A DNA stretch of 64,000 bases, taken from NCBI RefSeq assembly GCF_000150275.1, contig NW_002060964.1, positions 858,975 to 922,974 of the forward strand. The letters run 5' to 3'. The translations under genes were made by a program, and so were the position numbers. Below the pieces are notes generated by a model, which saw only the letters and a program-made list of their open reading frames with translations, was not told the DNA's origin and ran no database searches. Below, in pieces: positions 39,501 through 50,662 of this stretch (positions are counted from its first letter, which is position 1; every line of letters starts with the position of its first letter). Source of the DNA: Trichoplax adhaerens. Taxonomy: Eukaryota > Placozoa > Uniplacotomia > Trichoplacea > Trichoplacidae.

Positions 39501-41813
39501 TGGTCAAGAAAAGATTTGCTTTAATAATGAGTGCCAAAATATAAAATCAGTCTTAAATATCAAAGAATGCAACCCAGCTAACTGCTCTAATCATGGAGTA
39601 AGGATTACATTGATAAGATATTGAAAACTCTCATTTCTATCGGATAGTAGAATCTGATAATAAGAAGTCACGTTTAGTATTCTACACTTTCATTCATTGA
39701 AATGCACCATGTTTCTACTATGATGATAGAAATTTTTCATATATTTATTCTCCAAATTAGATTTGTAACAGTAATGGCAATTGCCATTGCAATGCTGGAT
39801 ATGCTCCTCCTGATTGTAGCCAATCAGGTAATGGCGGTAGTATTGACAGTCATGGAAATCAAACAACTGTAAATCCTAGTGTAGGTTAGTAAAATTTCCG
39901 TCCTTTGCTAGTAATCAGATATTTATGTAGAATCCTGTATAATCGTAACCTTCTTGCACAATTGATTTCCTCCAGTGCCTAGCCAAGTCGTTTCCTCATC
40001 GACATCAACAGTCACAACATCACAGCAAGGTAGCTTTAAAATATTTCATATGTATTAGTGAATGATGCGGATTGGTTAATATTCTAAATGAACTACTTCT
40101 TCATTAATACTTCATGTATAAATTTAAGTCTTTGTACCGTAATACCGTACTAAAGTAAGGTAGCTAAATACTATTTTAAAAATTCTTTAATTTTATTTAT
40201 TTGCGGTCTTTCAGTTTCTTCCAGCCAGGTCCTATCTTCATCTATATCTACTACATTATCGTCGCAGCAAAGTAAGAAAGGGAATAAATATAACAAGATT
40301 ACATCCTATAATGTGTAGCATTAAGAATGAATAGAGTAACATTAGTTCATGGAAATGTTGTTGGATATTATCTCACGGAATAAGTTTTCTGTAGTTACTC
40401 TAGAATACGAGTTTACCAGAAGTTTCATAGTTAGCATCAACATGAAAGATTAAATATTTAATCCAACGGCTTTGAGGCTTCTATTCCACTCTTTTTTATT
40501 TATCTGCATTTGCAGCACCATCGTTGCGAGTAGATTTGGATGCCGTAAATCAAATGCCTACATTATGCGTATACTATGCATCATTCTCGCGATAAATCAG
40601 CTATGACCATTGGATACAGCATTAAATATTTATTTTGCTTACGTCAGATATCTCTGTAGTGTGATGCGGCGAGTTATGTGCAAATTTATTCTTAAACTTA
40701 CCATCTTTACTCACAAATTATCTATCAAAAACACAATTTAAATATTGTAAATTATTTCAGCTATTGCTCAACTAATGGTTGATCTTTTTTGTTGAAGCCT
40801 CTAGTCAAACGCCTACCAGTTCTTCCATTTCAGTAACATCATCTCATCAAAGTAAGAAGCCAGGAAATTTAATTGCGTTTCCTATTAGGATTGATATCTA
40901 AATTGCTATTTCTTGTTAAAATGAAAGTCAAATTTATATCATTTTAAGTTATTGCTGAGAGCAATGCAGAAAATTTAAATATAACAGTCTTGAATATTTA
41001 CAACAACCTTTGAAAATCAGTCAGCACTAATTAAAAGATAATTTGAACTGTTTTAGCATCTTCTTCATCGGTTCATCAAACTACTACAACAAGCTCAGTC
41101 ATAAGTACATACACTACAGCTTTGCTTCTTTCACAATAATTAGAGAAAAAATAATATATATATAGTTAATTAACTGGTTTAAAATCACTTCTATTTACTA
41201 CAGCATCAACTCTATCCTCTACAACATCGCAAAGTACAGGTAGGCCACTAAATGTTAATTTCGTTGTCATTCTACTCTAAAATGATTGTCAACTCCTATT
41301 TTAGCCACAACAGGAATTAATCCTACTAAGGCTACGTCTAGTGAGCCAGCAACATTCACTAGCTCTACCTTTGGTAAGTACAAAAATTTAAAGATACATT
41401 ACCTTACTATAAAACTGGTTGAGATGACTATGATCATCACTGTACCGGTTTAGTAAATTTACTTGGCAATTGCATCTATTTCTTATAGATTTATCACTAA
41501 TCTTAACATCAGAAGCTATCACCAATCAATCGGGTAATTTATTTGAGTGAAATTAGAATATATTCCTTATTAAAAATAGTTGCTTAGTATTCTGGTGTTG
41601 GTTGTACTTAATACTCTTTTTATTATCTGCTGCTTTCGCACATCTATAGAACCAAATGGAACTTTGGCCAATTCGGATGCGACACCTACGATACAGCCAA
41701 GTCCAATTGGAACATTATCAACAGAAACCAGCGATGCAATCAAACTACAGCATCAATCAATGTGGATCCCATTAATCCTGACTTTGTTAACTCTATTGAT
41801 ATTTAAGCCATAA
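33514..41813 (+). CDS. ADAM metalloprotease-disintegrin, gene 5 (stalk built from mini-exons)
   Basis: Predicted zinc metalloprotease of 885 residues; 14 exons add up to an intact frame, a strong check on the model. Exons: 33514-33900 (signal peptide [13 protein letters not shown], prodomain), 35421-35777 (prodomain end, furin-like RRRR, protease start; has no early ATG), 37248-37464, 38419-39278 ([12 protein letters not shown] zinc site, Met-turn CVMSS, disintegrin loop CDLPEYC, Cys-rich), 39412-39597, 39761-39884 (EGF-like [18 protein letters not shown]), then stalk mini-exons 39976-40029, 40215-40271, 40798-40851, 41057-41104, 41204-41239, 41305-41373, 41489-41533, and the last exon 41650-41813 (TAA). 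The three zinc-binding histidines and the catalytic Glu are present. The Asn that usually follows the second His is Val here. The C-terminus [16 protein letters not shown] resembles a GPI signal. Confidence 0.9.
39976..41533 (+). other. array of seven phase-1 Ser/Thr-rich mini-exons (ADAM gene 5 stalk)
   Basis: Seven exons of 54, 57, 54, 48, 36, 69 and 45 bases, each with AG before and GT after, all begin and end in phase 1. Their peptides are rich in Ser and Thr (for example [12 protein letters not shown] and STLSSTTSQ) and suit an O-glycosylated stalk. The first three share the scheme Ser-x-x-Ser-Ser-Ser-x-Ser-x-Thr...Gln, which indicates exon duplication. Any of them can be skipped without shifting the frame. 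A possible degenerate further unit lies near 40517. Confidence 0.8.
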
Positions 41814-41921
41814 GTAAATTATTACTATCATTCCACCTATGGCAATTATTATAATCGTCTAGATAGAATGTAGTAGATAAGCATAACTAACCTATATGAA
41901 GTATACCACAATAGTTTCGAA

Positions 41922-41927
41922 AATAAA
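41922..41927 (+). promoter_or_regulatory. candidate poly(A) signal of ADAM gene 5
   Basis: AATAAA about 110 bases after the stop; a second AATAAA is at 42288. Inferred from motif and position. Confidence 0.35.
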
Positions 41928-42686
41928 CCATTCAAATTAGTCTGGAATTTTTACATTGACTGTACGGTGGTAACATCATGAAATAATACTTTTATCAAGA
42001 TATAGATTTAAATAATAGTATCGCGACAAAAGCATTCTGAAACAAATACATTTTGATTACTCAAACAAGGCTAATGTTGAGAAAATCACTCTTCTATGCA
42101 ATTTTATCATAGATACCGTAGAGTAAAAGTTGCTATTTTATCAATTTTAAAAAGTTTGCATATTAAAATCAGATTCATCATTACTGTAGCTTTTATAAAC
42201 TCTTTCCATTCTGATTTTAATAAGCAGACACTTGTTCGTTACTTAGTTGATGTAGCTATAGGATAATATTTTTGTCTGTTATTTCTAAATAAAAAGCATT
42301 AATTGCCTGATAGAATAATTACGGATAGCTCCTCTTTAAAGAGCTTTAATAACATATTGTACAATGTTCGTTTTAATGCTTTGCATTAATTATAATATCA
42401 GAACCTTTCATAATTTATTTTTATCAGCAGTATCTAATATACCATCAAAGTCTTGCATATTATGAAGTAATCCTCCTACTATTCGATATATCTAATGCAT
42501 TATTACGGCATAGCCAGTTAGTTGAGTATACAGTGAAACATTTGACCCTACTTAAGAATATGAATTTATTGGAATTTGAACTATATTATTATACACGATT
42601 GTTATTACCGGCTGAATTATACATAGTCAGTTATCCCTACGCATATTTTATTTGATTAGGGTATTGGAAATAGGAATTTTGCATGG

Positions 42687-43152
42687 CTAATTAAATTTAC
42701 TTAGTAATTTAGAAAAGTGCTTATTGATTGCATTCACTTGGATGATCATCAAACTAGGCCATTTTTTTGATAAATCTAAAAGTAAGAATTCTTTTCTATA
42801 AGAAACTTTTAGTATCAAATGTGTGGCATTAGATACATAAATGTGATGTAAAATGGATTTTAATGCATTCATAGCTGCTGAGGTAGTTGTTATTACTATT
42901 GCTATTACAACAAAAATAAGACTTGTTGCGTAATCAATGAGCTTTAACATAGCTGGATAATTCATTACATGCACAAATAGCCTTAAACTATCTTATAATA
43001 TAGCAATCTGTTAACAGTAGCTAATACCACTGCTAGCATAATAAATTCCACTTGTAAAATATGGCATCTAACACAGTACATTCCAAAACACCAGCAGCAA
43101 TATACAACAGTACTGCAAGTAAGTTTATTTCTATTTCTCTTATACATACAAG
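42687..43152 (-). CDS. possible exons of a small multi-pass membrane protein (uncertain)
   Basis: Reading the minus strand, an acceptor-like TTTTTCAG is followed from 43152 by about 37 open codons that read as a membrane segment (LLAVLLYIAAGVLECTVLDA). From 42974 down to 42687 a 95-codon frame contains a second hydrophobic stretch (LIDYATSLIFVVIAIVI) after a Tyr-Pro, and ends in TAA. Two or more such helices would suit a small four-helix (MARVEL- or tetraspanin-like) protein, but the joining splice sites and the first exon could not be fixed. It lies between the convergent ADAM and iGluR arrays. It could also be chance open frame or an alternative 3' end of the iGluR gene. Confidence 0.2.
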
Positions 43153-43573
43153 CTGAAAAAGATAAAGTCATCATGCAAGTTGACAATCTAAGTAAAGGCT
43201 TTTTGAACTCAATTAAGTTTAGTAACCGTAAGAAGATTACTCAGTTCTAACGAATTTAGGTTCATGTTCTGACTTTGATACTCTAGTAATAATGACTTGT
43301 ATAGGAGTCTCGCCGATTAATTTACCGTAATTGCTAACAGCTTTCTAACAGTTAGACCATTCAATATAGTAAGATTAAATTTTCTGATGAAGTTCAGATC
43401 TAAATTAATTTCGCTCTATAGGTAATAAAAAATTTTATATTGCGGTCGGTACTGGTATTTTTTTCGATTTTCTACGGTTAGATTTTAATCTATTTGGTTG
43501 AACCACGGATTGAATATTTTGGTCATTTCGCTGCCAATCTTGATGAAAATCTTGACGAATGATTTGGAACCGG

Positions 43574-43579
43574 TTTATT
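43574..43579 (-). promoter_or_regulatory. candidate poly(A) signal of iGluR gene 6
   Basis: TTTATT on the plus strand (AATAAA on the minus strand) about 115 bases after the proposed stop codon. Inferred from motif and position. Confidence 0.35.
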
Positions 43580-43693
43580 AATGCTTTCTTAAATGTTAAT
43601 TTCTAGTCATCGGCAAGAATAAATATCACATTATTGCAACAAACGCCGGTTACCGTAATTAATATAATTATTTTAAACTTTACTCATTTACAG

Positions 43694-46600
43694 CTACAAT
43701 AAGTTATTGCATCTTCTTACCCTAGTACTGGGGTGGCGAGTATCTTGTACAGCTGCTACAATCCATTCCATTAGAAGGATGACAATACTAAACCCAATCG
43801 TTATAAGCAAGATGTAGAAAATTCCTGCAAGGTTCTCCAGTTTAACTGGCTCAAGCCTTGAAGACGATTGTGCTGTATTGCAAGCTCCACCAAACCTGTC
43901 AATAGAAATAACGGTAGCATATTTAAATCAGCCCCAAATCATGCCATATTAGTATTAGGGTGCGATTGTTGAAAGCTCTAACAGCTCACTCAGGATTTGT
44001 CATAGTATCGATTGATGGTATCTAGACTACATTAGCTATATCCAATTTCCTTCTTACGAGATACATAACATTAATCTCTCTAATATAAGAGCATCCACTG
44101 AACTTGATAGGCGTAAAATAATTTCTAATAAATAAGCCAATTTAGTCGTAGCTTGACTTCATTAGTATCGATTACAATCAGATTAAGCAGCAGCCTTAAT
44201 AATAAATTGATCATAGAATTTAATTTATAGCTCTACTAAATATTATTCCAGTCATCATTAAAACTTATCCTATCGATACTGGGAGACCTATTTCCAATTG
44301 CTACTTAATTAAACCCCAATTTCATCTCGACTCTATCCTATATAATTAACTTACATATGTATTACACCTGCTGACGGTAAGCTCTTGACTTGATTTTAAT
44401 TAATAAAAGGGCTAATTAAGATCTCTAAGCTGATGGTTTTCTTCAAGAGGCTACATCATTTAAGTACAAATACTATACCTATGACGAAGTTAGAGCTCTA
44501 ATTTCAAAATTTAATGATAAAGCAAAATTATCATTAACAGTAGTCTAAAACGCTCCATGTGTTTTAATATCAAGGATACTCAAAATTTTGATGTAGCTAT
44601 CCTCGTGGACAGTTTATAACTATCAACTCAAGCATAATTACCATTTAGCTCGAAGAATATCTAAATAGCCTTCTTCACGCAATTTAAGTACTTGTATGCT
44701 AATTTCTTTCCAATAAAGGGACTCCTTTTGAACAGCTAAAGCGAGGCTATCTTCTTTAAAACTGCCAATTGTAGTTAAATTGCAATTTTTACTTTTTGCA
44801 TAATCTAACGTTGCCGTATCACTTATAAATGCATAAGGTTCAGTTGTGCCAGCTAAAACACGTTCTATTCCTTCCGCAGTATTGGCTACATTTTTCAAAT
44901 GATACTTCATATCTTTATAGGGCGAGATACTGGTATGTAAAAAGAATGTTTCTGTACTTGTGTTTGCCATAACACCATAACTAATGCCTGAAGTCCTAGC
45001 CAAATCTTGTAACGACTCAATGGCTAAGTAAAATTTACAAAAGATTTAAAAAATAAAACTAGTATAAATAAACGAAACATAATGAACTTTCTATCCGTCT
45101 AGTCTAATTAACTCCATAATGATAGAGCTTAGAGTATTAGGCAAACTTACTTGCATGCAAACTATTCACTGTTAAGAATGCAGTTAAATTAGCCGTATAA
45201 GTAGCTATCATGATGACCGAAGCTAGCCACCACATAGCTGTAATTAGGCGTGCAGATATCGATCTTGAAGTTCTTTCAGCCCCTTGAGATAAAAAAGATT
45301 CCAAAGTATACCACAGATTATTGCTAAATGAAAATGCCTCTAATTCGTTTTCCTTTTCAGTCTTCCAAAACTTTCTATCTTCTTCTGCTTGATCAGAATA
45401 GGAGTTTGATCTCTGCAATAATTTAATCTGATCAGCAGCTCTACCGTAATAATCGTATGGGCTTAACCGATTGATGCATGTAGTAACTGCTGCTATAATA
45501 ATTAATGTAATCACGATGCCAATCCAGACTTCAATCCTAAGCGGTAAGAAAGCTTGAAAAACCGAAACTGGTGGATTACTTTCTCGTAATGTTAAGACAG
45601 TTAGTCCTTGGTTAATGTACGGTATGGTAAAGTCTAAGACCTGCTGTCGTTCTGGTGTTATCGACAAAGCTGCTGCAGCAATATCAGCTTCCTGAGAGAA
45701 AAATTATTATAAAGATTCCGTAAAACTAATCGCATTCAATCCGACCGTTAGCTTTATCAAATTAAACGTTGGATAATTTAATCAGGCAATAGCGGATAAT
45801 CTGAATTAATTACGTTCAGCTACCACAGACTCAAAATTGTGCAGTAATTCATGGCAGTTCCTCCGCTATACGGAGGAAATTTAGCTGGTGCCAGGCAATG
45901 TATACTGTTGATTATATAGGATTGAATGCTATCCAATATTACTTAGTAAAAAGTAATACTTCATTATTGTATAATTGCGCCATAAATTAGAGAGCGACTT
46001 ACTCCGATAACAACTTCTCTCACCATACCCGTCCAAACGATAGCACCATATTCATTTCGATTTTGTACCCCATATTGACCATCCGCAACCAATCGAATGT
46101 CATACGTAAAATTCAAATTTTCACTTATACGATCTATTAAATCGATAATGTAGCCATCATAGCGACTATTAGGCGTAGGACTATTTGAATTTTCGATAGT
46201 AAATGGAGGTTCCTGCATTTGTTATCAAATAAATATAAGAACTGCTTAAGTATGATTACAATGATTATTTTCTCACGTATTCAGTGATAAAGTTATTAAC
46301 AACTTAAATACGAGTAAATCAGTAGTATGATTTCCACTACTATATCATAAATAAAAATTTGCACGGATGTATATAATCGTAAACTTTATCATCATTTCAT
46401 CTCTCTATGTTCGTTAAATATCAATAACAAATCGTCCAAAATATTTTCGTGATATAGCTGACAGTATTAATAGATGCAAAATTTTCCATTCAAGAAAGAA
46501 TTGTAGATGGATAAACTTTAATACAAATATTTAGATAATCGTACTACAACCTGGATAGCTGAGAATGCAGCATTGAAAGCATAGCATTCATTATTGATCA

Positions 46601-49600
46601 ATGTCTCCAGATTATACGATATAATGAAAAAGATATTTTAAAAGTTAGAGAAGGGACTTACAATAATAGTCGTAACAATGAGGTTCTTGCCATTTAGAAA
46701 CGAACCTGAATCAATGATATGATTCATTCCATCGAAGAAGTAAATTACATCATCATCAAGATTTAACTTGTGATCACTAGTCCAATCCCCAACCTGATAA
46801 TTGAAGATAAGCTTAATGTAGGTTAGCTGTACAATTCTCCTTCATAAGTTATTATTATTATCGATGTAAAATAAAATGAGGCAATGTTATTATAAGCAAA
46901 TTAAGGATGTAATATACTCTTCAATATTTCTAATGATGACTTATTTTGATCGTATAATACGGTAGAAAATGCGTTACTTTATTGTAAAAATTAATTTTAT
47001 TACTCTCATGTCTCAGATTTCATTGTCTACTGTACGTTACAGCATAATTGCCGATTACCTACAGATTAATTTACGGATAAAATATTAGTTTAATAATAAT
47101 AAATCTGAGAAGCACATACTCCTAAGGGGTATATACTTAGGTAGTTTATTTAGAGAAGAAAAGATTGCATAAATATTAAGAAATGCAACAAATTTGCCGA
47201 CTAATCCGGAGTTGCTTAAATTATCTTTTGCTGTTAATTTAATTGATTGTGGCTAGAAATTTAGCTCTATAATACTTTGGAACTTTCTGGTTTAATTTAT
47301 AAGTTAACTACAAACTCCTGTTTCTCTTAGTCAAAGATTATGGCATTGTTTTCAGTGTCGCTATGGGAGAGCCGTCTAATCTTTTAAAATTACCTTAGCC
47401 CATGTCTGGCCATGCAAATTAACGATATCATAACCAACATTAGCTGGGCCACCATCAGCATCAAAATCAATGGATAGGATAGTTGATGGACCGGATGACT
47501 ATGAATTGTAAAAGAATTACAGGAACTAAAAATTTCGAAATTCTTATTCAAAATTCGCCTTGCAGTTATGAGTTGAATACTATATAGATTCATTGCTCAA
47601 ATAATGCGATGTTTATAAAAAACCAAACTAAGACGCTTTGCATTACAACAGAACACATAGACTTAACTACTATTTTATAGGACTAGCATGCTCCTTAAGA
47701 AGATCAAAGCAGGAGAAATGTAACTTAACTGTTTCTATATAATGAAGATTATGCTGTCGTTTCCAAATTTGAGAACACATGATGTTATTGCACTATGAGT
47801 AATGGTATCTTGAATTATTAGTATCTCCTAATTTATGTCTAGTGGGCAAAATAAAATTTGGTCTGTAATCTTTATGTAGATAGCCAAATAATATTAAAAA
47901 TAATCCATGGCAAATCATCGCATTACATTTTTACGGTCATAACTTAAAATATTGACCTTATCGATATTCATATGCTAGTAAAGGCCTTTATCTGAAGATG
48001 CTTATATTTCAAACATTTGGTATAAATCTTGATTGTGTTCTATCATTCTAACCTCTTTAATTAATTGTAGCATTTCATATCCATCTTTCCAGGGAACAGG
48101 AACTGTTTTAGTGGTACAAGTTAGGTTAGCTGGATTCAATGATAGACCAGCCTTTAGCATCTTTTGGATACCATACCCAGCTGCTAAAACTGCATCAAAA
48201 TACTGCAAATACAAAGACTGCTCGGATAAAGAATGAAATAAAAAATAAATTATGATAAGTCTGTCGTTTTAAATTTTATAGATCAATTTTGTTATTATAA
48301 CTGGAATTAAATTGCTAGCGTAACACTTAGAAAAATATGAAAAAATAACTGCGAATATACATTATTTTTGTGTATTGAATTGTACTAATTATCCTTAATA
48401 TCTCGTAAAGCTAATAATTCTCTTCTCACTTAGGTAAGTAATTATCTTATGTTCAAGTCGTTAATTACCTCAATTGGTTGATTATATTGTCTAAAATATT
48501 TTGCTGTTACATTATGATAAAGCTGTCCGTGATTGCTATAATATCGTAATCCTAGTAAGCCATTTAAGTACGTGGGTAAGTTGGAGGTCTGCGAAACAGT
48601 AAAGAATATCATCACTTTAAAAACTGCCAGAAAGTCATAAAAACATGGCAAAAGATTTGTTTAATGAGTTAGCACTATAGTTTTAATTTTATAAAGTAGT
48701 TAAAGTAGGATTGAAACTGCTATATTGACCTTTATTTCTAGATATTAGCAGGTATAGATATAGAACTCTCTCTCTTACAATACTGTAGGAATTCAAGACA
48801 GATTACTAAAGAAATTAAATGTACAGCTGTATTGATGGTTCTTTTATTTAGAAGGTTATGTAATAAATTCTATAGCAACATGCAAGTGAATCCACAGTAT
48901 TCAAATTAGAGCATGTAGTGTTTATCATCCTATTGATCAGTTAAATTACGACTATCTATTGTCATAGCAATGCGTGCTTATGTGAAAATTAATTTTGCTA
49001 ATTATCAATCATCCGATCGGAAAAGTTTATTTGTACTAATTCAGCGATCAATATTGTTGATGTATACTAAAAATAAACTTTCTTAAGACCTCAAACCTGA
49101 GCATAGTCCAACTAATTTACGATCAAACTACATTATTCTACTGTTGGACAAGCATTAATGCCTATCTGTGCTGTCCAGTACATCGCTCTACCTGCGAAGC
49201 AATAGCATCGGCAGCTATCCAACACCATCCTCGATCAAGCATACCATAAGAACGTGCTTTACTAAATATTTGCATTGCCTGGCTAGCTAAACAGCTAATA
49301 ATAACAATTCTTGTACCTAATAATATTTGCATATATAACGTAATCATGGACAATATCATTATCATGACTATATTATGACAGCAATAACATATTTCAAATT
49401 ATAAGCAACGTAATATTATTTTCCGTTACTAAACTTTTACAATCGAATAGTGATTTCAGCTAGTTACGGTAGTTGTGATTTTTAAAATATGATGATAAAA
49501 TTGAAATATGTTACTATTGTATATGATGCAGAATAGACGGTTATGCTAAATAATGTAATTATCGATAATGGCCGATATTGGTCTTTATGATGAAATGGTG

Positions 49601-50662
49601 CAAAGATAATTTTAAAGTGGGTATAAATGTAGTGTAGAATATTAACTATTGTAAATTGCACAAATATCATTTTAAATTTTATCGAGGAATTATTTAGCGC
49701 ACAATAGAATTTTTAATAAATTTACCTGAATTTTTAATACGACGTAAATGACTTTCAATGTCAACTAAATTTCCTGTGCGATCAATCCTAAATACTTCAA
49801 AAGCAAGAATCCTCCAGGATTTCCTCGATGCTATTTCACGAAATTTGGTCATTGAATTAACGCCTAAAAAATTTAAATTGTCTTATGTTATCGACTGTAG
49901 AATCTTAGCTATGGCTTCATGTTTCACTAATTCCACTAATACGTTTAAAAAAAGCAATTTCGAAGGCGAATAAAAAGTTAATTCGCTCCCAGAAATATTT
50001 TTGAACATTACATTTATAGTCTATTTTATAGCAATGCGATCATACTGGTAGTACCCATCTCTTGATATCTAACCACGATTTATTGTTTGAAAATAATAGT
50101 AAATCTTACCAAAGTCCGTATTAGATGTTAGTATAGTCATTTTTGTCCATCCATAATGGCTGATGATGGATGCAATGGTAGTACTTTCTGTTGTAGCAAC
50201 GGGTAGCATTCGTAATAAGTAATTATAATTGGGATTACGGACTAAGCTTGGGTCTGAAGCTAATGGAGCAATCTGTGGCATATTTAAGGCTGAACAAGCA
50301 AATTGTGTCCCTTTTGTTGCACTAGACACTACTGGCCCTATAATCACCATAAGCTCTTCCTTCATAGCATTGCAAGCTAGATTAAATGCAAGTTAAAAGA
50401 GAGCATAAATAGGAATATTCATAGCCAATGGAAGTTCGTTCAATAAGTATAACATGTAGTAGTAGGATACTGAAACGAAATTGATCAATTAATTTACCAC
50501 TTTGAAAATTATCATAAGGACTGTACAGATCTGTATGATAATACAAGGCAGACAACTTAGTTTGATTTAAATCAATTTGAGGAATTTCATTTCCATTAAT
50601 CATATCGATTGCTAGTTGGACTGCCCGCTCTAGCTTTATATAATCCGGTGGCAGTAGAACCC
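43694..50662 (-). CDS. ionotropic glutamate receptor subunit, gene 6 (5' exon not found)
   Basis: Ligand-gated cation channel subunit of the plasma membrane. Minus-strand exons in reading order: 50662-50498, 50376-50110, 49863-49726, 49316-49192, 48588-48469, 48217-48053, 47498-47394, 46793-46662 (amino-terminal domain and linker), 46212-46003 (S1, DGYIIDLIDRI, ADGQYG), 45691-45151 (end of S1, M1, pore, M3), 45023-44642 (S2), 43895-43694 (M4 and short tail). About 849 residues are recovered and all phases agree. The M3 motif is TYTANLTAF. Ligand contacts: Tyr in DGQYG, Arg in SITPERQ, Ser-Thr in NTSTETFF, Asp in FISDTATL. The S2 disulfide cysteines are present (SKNC and GGAC). The pore has Ser at the Q/R site (FLSQG). 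A signal-peptide exon must lie upstream of 50662. The frame open to 50762 begins with non-homologous residues and is probably intron. If unspliced, the C-terminus reads RVRRCNNLL and stops at 43694. Confidence 0.88.

Noticed and set aside
40517..40550. A further stalk mini-exon in ADAM gene 5 after TTTGCAG
   Set aside because: No good donor follows, and including it is not needed for an intact 885-residue frame. It may be a degenerate exon.
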